Shown one piece after another: positions 1 to 10,172 of a stretch of DNA of 64,000 nucleotides. The position numbers and the translations under genes were made by a program. Position 1 is the first letter of the stretch, and each line of letters begins with the position of its first letter. Below the pieces are notes generated by a model. The model searched no databases and was not told where the DNA came from. It was given only the letters and a program-made list of their open reading frames with translations. Source of the DNA: Undaria pinnatifida (Eukaryota > Sar > Phaeophyceae > Laminariales > Alariaceae); NCBI GenBank assembly GCA_012845835.1, contig JABAKD010000023.1, positions 22,879,108 through 22,943,107 of the forward strand, given 5' to 3'.

Positions 1-542
1 AGGAAGTGCAACAAACCCGTTTGTCAACCGCAATCGGAGCAAACATCGTACCTGAGAAGAAGATCACCGGGAATTCGAAACCATGGCCGACGAAGCGTTT
101 GACGAACATGATATTGAGGTCGTTTTTGACCTCATGCACTGATGCAGTTTTCATGGCCTTCGAAAACACAACCTAGAAAAAAAAGCATACCACGGGGGAT
201 TTGTGTGCGAGGAAATTGTGGTGGGAGACATTTCACGAGAAGCTGGGGTAATCATTGTTTCATCGGGTTTGGTATTAATAAATCGACTCTTAAAAACTTC
301 GTACGGAGTATGCGGCAGAGGCGTCACGGCAAAGTTTTACCCACCTCGCCGTACTCGTTTATGATCGTGAAAATCCCGTACACAGGCCGGGCGCGCGTCC
401 CATCTTGCCCTGTAGGTAATCGGACAACCTTGGCGTACTTAAAGGAAGCATCGCCTGCCATCACACGGCCGTCTACCATTTGAGATCGTCGCTGTAGATA
501 CGCTTCACGCGTCACCGTACATCCATCATCCTGGCAGGGCAA
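1..542 (-). CDS. Transposase-like core of a DUF6729-type mobile-element protein, partial
   Basis: This is the downstream part of a minus-strand gene that runs off the left edge. The block at about 542-331 reads as a compact conserved segment with the pieces QMVDGRVMAGDASFKYAKV and YGIFTIINEYGEV. This is the layout seen in transposase-like proteins carrying a DUF6729 region, where the D of GDxxFK is a candidate catalytic acid. Further exons can be read at about 296-165 (SRFINTKPDET) and 160-35 (FSKAMKTASVHEVKNDLN). They are bounded by plausible introns, including a polypyrimidine-CTAG acceptor near 160 and a CAG-GTACGA donor near 35. I see no stop inside the blocks. The family function (DNA transposition) is inferred from the family, not shown here. 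The exact splice sites are uncertain. Confidence 0.6.
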
Positions 543-740
543 TATGTCGTAATTACAAGGAGAGGAACATTCCCATTCAGATTATCAGCGCATAATTTGG
601 AAATCAGTGAAGGCGGGTATGGGTACACTAACATGGTAGCTGATATGTCGTTACTTGTTAACAACGATGGTTCCGCTTTACTTCGCGCTGACAAATCATC
701 GAAATGTGACCAGTATCAACAAATTACAGTAAAAAAATAA

Positions 741-1629
741 TCAACCCAAAAACGATGTTATCCCCACCTGTACAACTGGAATGTCGAAAAACCACTTATG
801 CCAAACGTCTCGTAGATAGTGGGCCGATGGATAGCTGCTGTTGAATCCCAAAGGATCCCCAACGCCCCCAAACGCTGGAATCTCGCCGACATCAGCATCC
901 TGCCCCCAAATCCCTTTCAGCTGCGCTTGACGGCGGTTAGCCAAAGACACGTATGAACGGAAGTGTTTCAAATACGTTGATGAATATGCCTTCTCAAGCG
1001 ACTTCGAAGTCGCCGCAAAGCCCTTGCCCTCGAGGAGATCGTCTGTCATGCGAGAAACTAGGTTCTTACATATAGCGGCTTTCTTGGTCAGAACGAACGG
1101 AAACTCTACAGACACGTAGTCGTCCATCCTGGACAAGACGTCAGCATCCCACGCATTGAATGTGGTCGTAGTACGCTTATCTTTCTCCTTCGTCTGGTTG
1201 GCTTCGATGCACTGCTTGCAATAATACCTGTTAGCAAGAGCGCGAAGCGAAGAGCACGAGCGCGAAAAACACGAGCAAAACGATACCGCAATGAGTACAG
1301 CAGTATGTACTTCGCTTAAAGCAATGCAGACTACGCCTATTATTACGTAATAGCACTACTTCGTATCAGGTATGCCACGACAGTAAGCGGAGGCCAACTA
1401 GATATGGGCGGCCACGTCCTTGCGCAGCTAGTTACAGCAGTGTGTACCTGAATCCGATCATGAAGCAAACATCCTCCCCCAAAAATACTCGGCGTGCCTC
1501 AGTGTTCCATCCATCCGGCTGCGCACGCCCACCACAATGCGAGCAGGGGATGTGGTCGATGTCGTCCCACATGTACTCAGGCACCCACACGAACACCTTC
1601 TTGAGGTAAAAAGGCTTTACGGATGGCAA
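741..1629 (-). CDS. DUF6729-like region of the same mobile-element gene, two exons
   Basis: The first exon (about 1629-1447) reads KKVFVWVPEYMWDDIDHIPC, then a C-x-x-C pair (CSHC), then GWNTEARRVF and CFMIGFR, the signature of the DUF6729 N-terminal zinc-binding part. It ends at a CAG-GTACAC donor near 1446. The second exon starts after a CAG acceptor near 1212 and runs to a CAG-GTGGGG donor near 768. It contains FNAWDADVLSRMDDYVSVEF and PFVLTKKAAICKNLVSRM, the expected continuation. A cysteine opens this exon, so the zinc motif is split by the intron. Reading frames are open across both exons, so this may be an intact gene rather than a relic. Its partner exons lie at 1-542 and 2680-3609. 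Confidence 0.75.
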
Positions 1630-1639
1630 ACCTGGTACA

Positions 1640-2553
1640 GGGACGGGAGTTTCGACGGTCCGTCACTACTGTGGATGCGAATGCTGCTGCCGTTGTTCCT
1701 GTGAGCCATGTATGCGACGTCAGGACTCTACCATGATGTACTGGTACTAAATCACTCTTGTTTTCAACCTGGGGAAACGCAAGCAAGAATTTTCGAGTTG
1801 GATACGCCTTCTGTCAGCTGCGAGCTGCCGAACAAAAAAACACGACCGCCACAAATGTACCAGGCACCACTTCTCATGTACCAAATGCTCAGAGCTATAT
1901 TTGGTACAAGTACGAATGCACAAGCCGCGATAGCAAACAAGCAGCAGCAGTAGCCCCACAAGAAACATGATTGGCCAGGCTAGAACTTACGGGAAAATAA
2001 TAAACTCAACGTGGAATGCGCCCTCTTCCAAAAAAAAAGCCAGCCTAGGTCAGCATTCCCGTGTCTTTGAGGTGTCCTGTACTACTAACTACACCTTGTA
2101 TGTGGCACACAATTAATCAGAGGTCAGGTTTGATATATTCCTTGTACCTTTACCAGGTATCGCATACTCAGAGTTATGATACCTGGTAGATAACGAGTAC
2201 ACAACCAGCAGCACACAAACAGCAGGAGCAGTATAGTCTAATATGTAATAGCCTGCAACGAGTACAAGTCATCTACATACCTGCTACGACTCGTAGCTCG
2301 CATGCCAATAATATTGCCGCGGACAAACTGCTGATCTACAGCAGTCCAGGACACGTATTAAGAAACAGGTTAATAAGAAAGCCAGGTTGATATTTTCAGA
2401 AAACTAAGGAAGCCAACCTAAGCTAGTATTTTCGAGCCTCACATATACAGCAGTACTCCAGGAGTACAAGACACCCAACAAAAAAATAAGAAACGGTGCA
2501 GCAACAAGAAAGCCAGGTTGATATTCTCAGGAAAATGACAAGCTCAGGAGCTG
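1640..2553. other. Intronic or intergenic stretch with short dispersed repeats
   Basis: This segment separates the N-terminal exon from the DUF6729 exons of the minus-strand gene and is probably mostly intron. It holds two copies of a roughly 30-bp unit beginning AGAAAGCCAGGTTGATATT (about 2378 and 2506) and several TACCAGGTA or TACCTGGTA palindromes (near 2152, 2180 and 2620). No coding signal is recognised in it. Confidence 0.4.
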
Positions 2554-3609
2554 TTATACTGAGAGTAGTGTAGAACGTACCCCCTCCCAAATAAGAAAGT
2601 CAGCATACAGTAGGTCAGTACCAGGTATGTCTGTTCTTATATGGTGTCCGGCGCTGCTGTACCAGGTATATGATTCACCAGTACAACAGCAAGTAATAAA
2701 CAACAGTCCACGATAGAACCACTCACATCCGGCCTTTTGTAGCGTGGGAAGAGGAGGGTGCGCCCATCCCCGACTGTAAGGAAACTCCCCCACCCGCGTC
2801 ACACCGCCTTTCACATGCTTTCTGCATGATTTGACAGTGCTCTTGATCTCATCGATGAATCGACGCTGCCCTGGTTCGATCGAGGTGTCGCTGTTGCTGC
2901 CGCCGCTGCCAGATGAAGTTGCACTTTCCTGCTGTTCGCTTTCCCAAGTGGATCCATCACCGCTACTTCCACCGCTACCTCCATCGCTGCCTCCACCATC
3001 ACGACCTCCGCCACTGTTGCCTTCAATGCCCCCACCGCTGCCTCCGCCATCAAGACCTCCGCCACTGCTGCTGTTGGGCGCGCTAGGAGATGGTGCGCTG
3101 GCGCTCGGTGATGGTGGGTTGCCACTCGGGATGGGCGATGGTACGGTGTCCCTCGGCGACCACATGCTGGCGATACTTGGCGTGTTTTTGACAGCTTCTT
3201 CTGCCGAGGCGGTCCTAGCGTTTCGTCCTGGCTTTTTGGCGCCATCCTTATTCTTGCTGCCCTTGGGGCGCCCACGCTTGGCGCCAATGGTCGCACCTTG
3301 CACAGGGTTGCATCCGAGCGTCCCGGGTGTACCAGCTGGTTCGGGCAGTGCTCGATGCGTCTTTTTACCCCGCTGCCGTGGTGCGTAGGGGTTCGGCACT
3401 GGGACAGGTGCTGGCGCCGCGTCAGCGTAGGCTAGTAGCCATACAAAAGTGTAGATATACCGCCATATCAGCATGGTGGTGCTGAGACGCCCGCTGTGGG
3501 TGTCAGTTGTCCGGTGTCTGTGCTGCGCGCGGTCCCGCTTGCGGCCTCTCTTCTCTCCCTGGGAGACGCGGCGCGACCACAGCCCGTCGCTCGGTGCAAT
3601 CATCGCCAA
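2554..3609 (-). CDS. N-terminal exon: AT-hook-like motif and Gly/Ser/Pro-rich low-complexity region
   Basis: A 351-codon open frame, probably the first exon of the DUF6729 gene. In order it has an Arg-rich start, a hydrophobic stretch (IWRYIYTFVWLLAYADAAPA) that looks like a signal or membrane segment if the inner Met near 3476 is the start, a Pro-rich stretch, and the AT-hook-like motif KRGRPKGSKNKDGAKKPGR near 3260. A long Gly/Ser/Asp repeat encoded by a GGN minisatellite (about 2940-3100) follows, then a basic segment (TVKSCRKHVKGG). An AT-hook-like GRPKGSKNK motif upstream of DUF6729 is common in this kind of mobile-element protein. The last 40 or so codons look non-coding, so the exon probably ends near 2680. 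The choice of start is unresolved. Confidence 0.5.
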   Translation of the reverse strand: MAMIAPSDGLWSRRVSQGEKRGRKRDRAQHRHRTTDTHSGRLSTTMLIWRYIYTFVWLLAYADAAPAPVPVPNPYAPRQRGKKTHRALPEPAGTPGTLGCNPVQGATIGAKRGRPKGSKNKDGAKKPGRNARTASAEEAVKNTPSIASMWSPRDTVPSPIPSGNPPSPSASAPSPSAPNSSSGGGLDGGGSGGGIEGNSGGGRDGGGSDGGSGGSSGDGSTWESEQQESATSSGSGGSNSDTSIEPGQRRFIDEIKSTVKSCRKHVKGGVTRVGEFPYSRGWAHPPLPTLQKAGCEWFYRGLLFITCCCTGESYTWYSSAGHHIRTDIPGTDLLYADFLIWEGVRSTLLSV

Positions 3610-3825
3610 TCATAATTGTATATCCTTACAAAATCCTTACAAAACTCGTGTTTCATTTGCCGAATTTGCTGCCTGTAAGCCAATCATATCGCTGGATCCT
3701 TACAAAAAATTCCCCAGGTATGGGCGCCGTGCCGTGTTTGCGCTAGCGGTAAACAAAATCCTGCAGGCGACGCCTCCGAAATTTAGAAGGGAAACGGGGA
3801 TGTGCGCGATTGTAATATACGTACG

Positions 3826-4175
3826 AGTACATACAGCAGCAGCAGTACGAGTACTTGTAGTATTATACGATATACGAGTACTCGCTGTACGTACTCCAGT
3901 CTCGAGCCTCTCGTTCCAGGTGCAGCATACCTGGTACACGGTATAATACATGCAAGCACCCAACAGACTACAAATAAAAGGTATGGGGGTCTGTCTATAC
4001 GTACAGCAGCAGCAGTACGAGTTACTGCTGTATAGTACTATACGATACGAGTACTCGTTGTACGTATGATACTACTCCAGTCTCGAGCCTTTCGTTTCAG
4101 GTGCAGCGGTACCTGGAACACGGTACATGCAAGCACCCAACATACTACAAATCAGAGGTATGGCGGTCTGTCTCG
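3826..4175. repeat. Tandem duplication, about 170 bp x 2, CAG/GTAC-rich
   Basis: Two adjacent diverged copies each run from an AGCAGCAGCAGTACGAG tract through CTCCAGTCTCGAGCCT and CATGCAAGCACCCAACA to GGTATGG..GTCTGTCT. They meet near 3996. The copies contain GTAC palindromes and a TACCTGGTA motif. No reading frame is shared between them. Confidence 0.7.
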
Positions 4176-4219
4176 CGCGTAAAAACTCCTTGTGAGCAGG
4201 GACTACCTCATTACACGTG

Positions 4220-5188
4220 CTACAAGCAGAGCAACGCCTTCCTCATGCGACGGAAGGGAAGGCGAAGCGCAGTTTCCCCATGGAACGTGGACCTGTTATT
4301 GCGAAGCACCACCCTGCGAAGAATCCGCAGTGCACGCAGCGGTTTAGGGCAGAGGAGTTTCCGCTCCTCTGCCCTAAACCAAAAGTCATGCCACGCTTCA
4401 GTCGCGGTGATGTTGGAAAAGCGCGGTGGCTGCTGTCGCACAGATGGACCGATACGAGTCCTATCTTGCCAGATGCGGCACACGATAGCCGCAATCAAGG
4501 CGCGTGGTGTCGCTCTCTGCGTTGAGGCTCCTCTCCGCGTGCGTTCGACTCCGCCAGCTGCGAGAAGTTCACCACAGCTTGCAGCAAGCGCTGAACCCTT
4601 GGTCACGGACGCAAAGGGCAGCAACAGACGGTTCATCACCGGCCTGCTGCATATCTCTGATGTTACGCCTGCGCGTCGTGCTCAGGGTACTACCCTCTCC
4701 ATCCTCCGTGCGTCCGTTGCTTGTGCTGCTGCTGTGCAAACAGCGGTGCTTGTCCTGTTTTTCCCGTGGTTGGGGCACTATTAGGCCCTTGCAGAGGCGT
4801 TCTGCCTCGGACAAATGCTCGGTGCGTTGTAGGCCAATAAAACAGAGAGACAAAATTTACCGCAACTTTTGATCAAAACATACCTTCGATGAAGTACATT
4901 TTTGCCTTTTTTTCAGAAATTTACCGCAAATCTCACCTTCGGGACAATTTTTGAACAGGTAAATTTCTAAAAACGTACTTTCGCAAACACACTAATTTCA
5001 TGAAAAATACACGAAAAATTCAACTTTGGTTCTCATCAAGGAACGGCACAGTGCGTTCTAGGAAAAAAAAAAATCAAAACACGCAAAAGGGTCAACGAAC
5101 ACCCGTGGGCAACGACCGAGGCGAGCGATGGCTCGCGTCCTCCCCGGAGCGCCGCGGCTAGCCGCAGATTGTTTTTGCCGGCAGCGGC
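4220..5188. other. Unrecognised region with one hairpin; AT-rich second half
   Basis: Open frames of up to 227 codons exist on both strands around 4.1-4.86 kb, but none shows a domain or motif I recognise and they overlap each other. From about 4840 to 5080 the sequence is A-rich with the motif AAATTTACCGCAA repeated, which argues for non-coding DNA. Confidence 0.3.
4341..4380. repeat. 17-bp perfect inverted repeat (hairpin)
   Basis: The left arm GGTTTAGGGCAGAGGAG (4341-4357) and the right arm CTCCTCTGCCCTAAACC (4364-4380) are exact reverse complements around a 6-nt loop. I see no T-tract or known terminus beside it, so its role is unknown. Confidence 0.9.
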
Positions 5189-6047
5189 TTGGAGGCTATG
5201 GCTCTAGGTGTCTCTTGGATGGGCTGGCGCCACCCCACCGCCCGACACGGGCAGCAGCGACGGGGATATAGCGGTCGAACTTCTGAGCGAAGTCATCATG
5301 TGGTAGTTGGTCGTGTAACTTTCGAGGTGCAGGGCGACGAAAAACTGGGTTTGCGGTGGTCTCGGTTGTTTTCGAAGCGTCGCAGGCGGTCTACGCTGTG
5401 CTACGGACCTTCGGAGGCCGCGCTGCGGCTGCTCCGGTGGTCCTACCTCTCGCAATGTTGGCTTCTCGCCTCTCAATCAGCCGACGACATGGCACCTATT
5501 CGCGTGGCCGGCTTCGGTTACACAGAACAAGCCATGTCTAGGTGGACAAACTCCCTAAAATTCAATTTTGATTTTCGACTAAATTCGACCGAGAAAGTCT
5601 TTTTTTTACTTCCTTTGTTGAATTTGATTTTTCGTAATAATTCTGAGAATGCCTGCTTGGTGATTCATCTCTCGACCAATCAGATGCAAATTAAATTAAA
5701 TTCAACAAAAAAAACGAATTCGATTTTGCAAGTTCCTCGTTTATCTGGGCCCTGATACCAAACAGGTGCTATTTACAAGAACGGTCGGAATGAGGAGCGT
5801 GACAGACGCCTTCAAGGGGTCAAACTCCTAACTACTGTTGCGTTGGCGGTTAGTTGTTGTGAAGCGGCCTCTCGTTTTTGCACAGTGTATTTTCGTGAAT
5901 ATTGCGTGGATGTAGTCCAAAGTCCAAAGTGATGGCCATTGTAATATCGCACGTGAACCAGGAATAAGAGATCCCGATAGGAAAACACTCTCCATACCCG
6001 CCATTTAGGTTTCCGATGACCGGTCCCCCTATTAATAGGCACCCAAC

Positions 6048-6136
6048 CTAATGTAGATGAAGACTGCCTCGTAACCGAAACACCCGCTGCGTTAAAAACA
6101 ACCCAATGTAGATGAATGCTACCTCGTGACCGAAAT
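6048..6136. repeat. 55-bp-period duplication
   Basis: Two copies of a 34-bp unit (AATGTAGATGAA..GCTACCTCGTgACCGAAA pattern) start at 6048 and 6103 with a few mismatches. They sit directly before the SINE-like fragment. Confidence 0.7.
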
Positions 6137-6139
6137 TCG

Positions 6140-6340
6140 CGCGGCGAATCATTATCTCCGCCCTTCCTTTCTCGCTCCTTCCTATTAATTGTCGTACCTC
6201 AGATCCGGGGTCACAAAGTAGGCTCTCCCACCCCCCCCCCCGCTATACGGTTCTTGCCTCGTATTTTTATCGCGAGAAGATTTCAGCATTTTCTTCCCTC
6301 GTCAACCCTCGCGTCGAATGGTGCTGAGCAGGTCGGAAAC
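6140..6340 (-). repeat. SINE-like repeat, tRNA head missing
   Basis: The stretch containing CTCAGATCCGGGGTCACA, TTTTATCGCGAGAAGA and CAGCATTTTCTTCCCTCGTC matches the body of the fuller minus-strand copy at 15.2-15.57 kb. The tRNA-like head that should follow at higher coordinates is absent, so this is a 5'-truncated copy. Confidence 0.6.
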
Positions 6341-6948
6341 GTAGGGCATCATGTCTGTGTACTCGGCAGGTTAAATACATACGTACGTAGATATACGTGA
6401 AAAATGGGAATAACAAAATTCTAAAATGAAAAAATAAAATTCCTCTAGTATACGGCAAGCAGCAGCAGCAGCAGTGCAAAAATTATGAAACCCCGTATTC
6501 ATATACAAGGGCTCCGCTCCGCGGGCGGCTGACGCCGCCCGCTACGCTCGCGCAAGGCAAGGAAGAATGCAACAAAAAACATGTAAAGGGGACAGAAAGG
6601 AGGCCCATGATTTGGTGCAAACAGCGATTTGATAATGCCAAGAGCTGCTTGTGCAGAGCAAGTTACCCTGTTGTGCTCAGCTGTGCTGTGTGCTTTTGTT
6701 ACCGGTGTTACGTTTTGATCGGCAGTACGGGGGTAATTTGCGTGGGGGAAAAAACAGGGGCGCGTGAAAAATCAAATACATTTAGAAAAAGAAGAAAAAA
6801 AGTAGCACATCACAACAACACGTATTATACCCGGTACTGCTCTATGTTCGAAAGAAAGCACACAGCGCAGCACGACACAGCACCGCAGCGAAGGGTGCGG
6901 CAGCGCACCGTACGGCTCCGCACGGCTCCGCACGGCGCTACGCTGCGC

Positions 6949-6990
6949 TGCTGGGCTATAAATAGCCGGACTGATCTGAGCTGGGCCTGC
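6949..6990 (+). promoter_or_regulatory. TATA-like box with conserved downstream block
   Basis: GGGCTATAAATAGCCGG followed by CTGATCTGAGCTGGGC recurs in most copies of the hairpin-ended element, for example near 7961, 10396, 10918, 30740 and 57962, and on the minus strand near 28700. Conservation of both the TATA-like core and the following block suggests a promoter, but no transcript product is evident. Confidence 0.35.
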
Positions 6991-7052
6991 ACCGTGATCC
7001 AACAGCGTAGTACCTGATGGTATGTACAAACCTGGTGTAGTAGTACCGGTAT

Positions 7053-7234
7053 GTACTATAAGCCTCAAGGTCTTCTCGTTGGTTCGAATCCCGGTGTCAT
7101 CGGGGGAAAAAATGATCCTCGTAAAAAAATACTTCGTAATAGATATCAATTTGACTTTGTGGTCTTCTAGTAGATAGACTGTTCGCTTATAAGCCTGGTT
7201 TTCGTTGGTTTAATCCAGGGGTCATATGAAAAAA
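7053..7234 (+). repeat. Two tRNA-like units (one 3' half, one near complete)
   Basis: The unit at 7152-7234 reads TGACTTTGTGGTCTTCTAG, then TAGATAGACTG, then a box-B-like GGTTTAATCC and a GTCAT end. GTCT/AGAC can form a D-stem and TGAC/GTCA part of an acceptor stem. The unit ending near 7102 has only the second half with a canonical GGTTCGAATCC box B. Both are followed by A-tracts and TGATCCTC or similar. I read these as tRNA-derived SINE-type heads, not functional tRNAs. Confidence 0.5.
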
Positions 7235-7492
7235 AAATTATCGTCGTAAGAAAAATGATATATGGTCTAATGGTGAAAAAATAGTACTGACTGGTAGATA
7301 CGCCACTGCTGTTGTGAAACATTGTGGTAACAACTGAAAAACGAAGATAATACAATAATTGATATAACTGGCCCACAGCTTCAGCTTGCTCCTGTTGCCT
7401 TGTGTTGTGTGCCCTTGGGCGCATTACAAAAAAGCTCGCATGGACGTCTATTAAAATGCAAGGTCAATTCCCAAAAAAGCAAAGTTGCAAGT

Positions 7493-7700
7493 TCAACTCC
7501 CAAAAACAAATCTTGGAAAAAAAGAGTAAACAAATGTAAAAAAGGTCAAAAAAATGTTCAAAACTTGAAAAACGAGTTCGAACGAATCAAATTTAAAGGA
7601 GATAGTAGAAAATGAACGAAGAAACAACTGAAAAACGAAAAAAATGCAATAATAATTGACGAAATGGAAGAGCCAATAAAGTGTGGAAGAAAGCAAAGAA
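7493..7700. repeat. A-rich segment duplicated at 9.6-10.1 kb
   Basis: Lysine- and asparagine-like A-rich sequence with AAAAACGAGTTCGAACGAATCAAATTTAAAGGAG recurs at about 9660-9710 and 9995-10035 within the second element copy. It opens spurious frames on both strands and is not taken as coding. Confidence 0.5.
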
Positions 7701-9035
7701 AAGCTGGAACGGTGAAAAAATGTTGCCAAGAGGTGCTTGTGCAGAGCTAATTGCCCTGCGCTCGATTCTTGTCGATGTCACGTTCTGAACGGCAGTATGT
7801 GCGATGAGAACACGACACGTACATAATAAATGGTACCTGGTACCTTCATCATACCTGGTACTATTGCTGTATGCTCAAAAGAACGCACAGCGCCGCACGA
7901 CACAACACCGCAAAACGAAGGGCAAGACACGGCACCGCACTATGCTGCGCTGCACTGCTGAGCTATATATAGCCGGGCTGACCGGAGCTGGGTGTGCGTT
8001 GTGATCCCACAACGTATTATGTACAAACTTATTAATAGTACCGGTACGTGGGATGATACTGCGAATGAATGTTACTGGCGTGTACGAACTAATAAAAGTA
8101 CCGCAAAGCACGCAGCACGGCAAAGCAGCAAAACACGTCGAAGCACACAGCGCTGCGCTCCTCTAAGCTAGAGCTGCAGGGCATCGCAGGGCACTGCACG
8201 GCGCTGCGTTGCTGCGAGCTATAGCACGGCGGTGAGGCGGTGCGGAGCTGATGAGCCACCGGAGATGCCAGGGATGCACCAACCGGGCGCAGCACAAAGA
8301 TATTTTTCCTCAGCAACTAATTTCCTTGAGGAACTTCGGGACGGTTCTTTTCCCCAGCAACTAATTTTCTTTTCGGCAATTACGGGCTGAGAAGGGCTGA
8401 GAGGGGGGAGCATATGCCGAGCGAGATCTCCGAGGGGGTCGAGAACTAAGTAATTAAGTCTATATTTACAAGGGCTCCGCTCCGCGGGCGGCTGACGCCG
8501 CCTGCTACGCTCGCGCAAGGCAAAGAAGAATGCAACTCAAAACATGTGAAAGGGGCAGAAAGAAGAGGCCCACGATTTGGTGCGGACAGCGATTTGATAA
8601 TGCCAAGAGCTGCTTGTGCAGAGCAAATTGCCTTGTTGTTGTGCTTAGCTGTGCTGTGTGCTTTTCTTTGATACCGGTGTTGCGTTCTGATCGGCGGTAC
8701 GAGGGTACTTTGCGTGGGGGAAAAAACAGGGGGCCGTGCAAGATCGAATACGTACATGTATGACATGAAAAAGAAGAAATATGAAAAGTATAGACTATAG
8801 TACACAACAACACGTATTATACCCGGTACTGCTCTAATCTTGTTCGAAAGAAAGGACACAGCGCAGCACGACACAGCACCGCAGCGAAGGGCACACGGCA
8901 CCGAACCGCACGGCTCCGCATGGCGCTACGCTGCGCTGCTGGGCTGTATGAAGCCGGACTGATCTGAGCTGGGCGTGTTTTGTGATCCAAAAGCGTAGTA
9001 CCTCATGGTATGTACAAACCTGGTGTAGTAGTACG

Positions 9036-9511
9036 GGTATGTACTAAAAGCCTCAAGGTCTTCTCGTGGGTTCGAATCCCGGTGCCATCGAGGAAAAAAA
9101 TGATCCTCATAAAAAAAATAATAGATATCTACGTGATATTGTGGTCTTCTACGAGTAGATAGACTGTCCGCTTATAAGCATGGTGTTCTTTGGTTGAATC
9201 CAGGGGTCATATGAATAAAAAAATGATCCTCATGAAAATAATTTTTTTTTTTGGTAAAAAATGGTAGTACTGGTAGATACGCCACTGCTGCTGTGACATA
9301 TTGTGGTGTAAACTAGTACATAGACTGTCCGCGTATAATCCTGGCGGCCTTCGCTGGTTCGAATCCGGGTGTCATCGAAAAAAAAAATGATCCTCATGAA
9401 AAATAGATATTTATTTGTCGAAAAAAAAATTAGATAGCAATGTGACTTTGTGGTCTAGTAGACTGTCCGCTTATAAGCCTGGTTTTCGTTGGTTGAATCC
9501 AGGCGTCATCG
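9036..9511 (+). repeat. Array of four tRNA-like units
   Basis: Units end near 9089, 9210, 9376 and 9510. Each has AGACTGTCCGCTTATAAGC or a close variant and a box-B-like GGTTCGAATCC or GGTTGAATCC, then GTCATCG and an A-tract with TGATCCTC. The first unit lacks its 5' half. Spacing is about 100-165 bp. They are homologous to the pair in copy 1 and to single units near 31.1, 36.2 and 42.9 kb. Confidence 0.55.
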
Positions 9512-10172
9512 GGGAAAAAAAAAAATCCTCTTGAAAGAATCGATATATATATTATTTTGAAATTGAAAAAGTCAGCTACGAGTACGACCGATTGAATGGT
9601 TGAAACTCAAAGCAAGAAATAAAAAAAAAGCTGCACCAATTGTAAATGTTCAGAAGAAGATGAAAAACGAGTTTAAACAAATCAAATTTAAAGGAGATGG
9701 TGGAAAATGAACGAGGAAACAACTGAAAAACGAAAATAAAACGATAATTGTCATAACTGGCCCGAAGCTTCAGCTTGCTCCTGTTGTTGCCTTGTGCTGT
9801 GTGCCCTTGGGCGCATTACAAAAAAGCTCGCATGGACGTCTGATAAAATGCAAGTTCAACTCCCTCGCATGGACGTCCTTTAAAATGCATATTCAACTCC
9901 CGAAGAAACAAAGTTGCAAGTTCAACTCCCAAAAACAAAAGTTACTTGGAAAAAGAGAGTAAAAAAAAAAAAGGTCAAAAAAATGTTTAGAACATAAAAA
10001 CGAGTTCCAACGAATCAAATTTAACGGAAATAGTAGAAAATGAACGAACAAACAACTGAAAACACGAAAAAAAATGCAATTATAATTGACGAATGGAATA
10101 ACCAATCAAGTGTGAAAGAATGCAAAAAAAATCTGGAGCGGTGAAATAATGTTGCCAAGAGGTGCTTGTGCA

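Larger units (their letters stand above)
6506..8462 (-). mobile_element. Non-autonomous hairpin-ended element, copy 1 (Helitron-like?)
   Basis: Read on the minus strand, the element ends with a 9-bp GC hairpin (arms 6521-6529 and 6534-6542, loop TGAC) followed by GGAGCGGAGCCCTTG. Its other end is the string ATAGACTTAATTACTTAG at 8462. The same two ends bound the next copy and the copies at 27.9-29.15 and 57.5-58.7 kb. Inside are tRNA-like units, A-rich stretches and a TATA-like segment, and there is no coding frame. One hairpin-bearing end, no terminal inverted repeat and no visible target duplication suggest a Helitron or Helentron derivative. However, the end is CCTTG rather than CTRR. Confidence 0.55.

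Noticed and set aside
7493-7729. Phe-rich and Lys-rich frames in the A-rich segment
   Set aside because: Low-complexity A-rich DNA gives open frames on both strands, and the duplicated copies near 9.7 and 10.0 kb do not preserve the frame.
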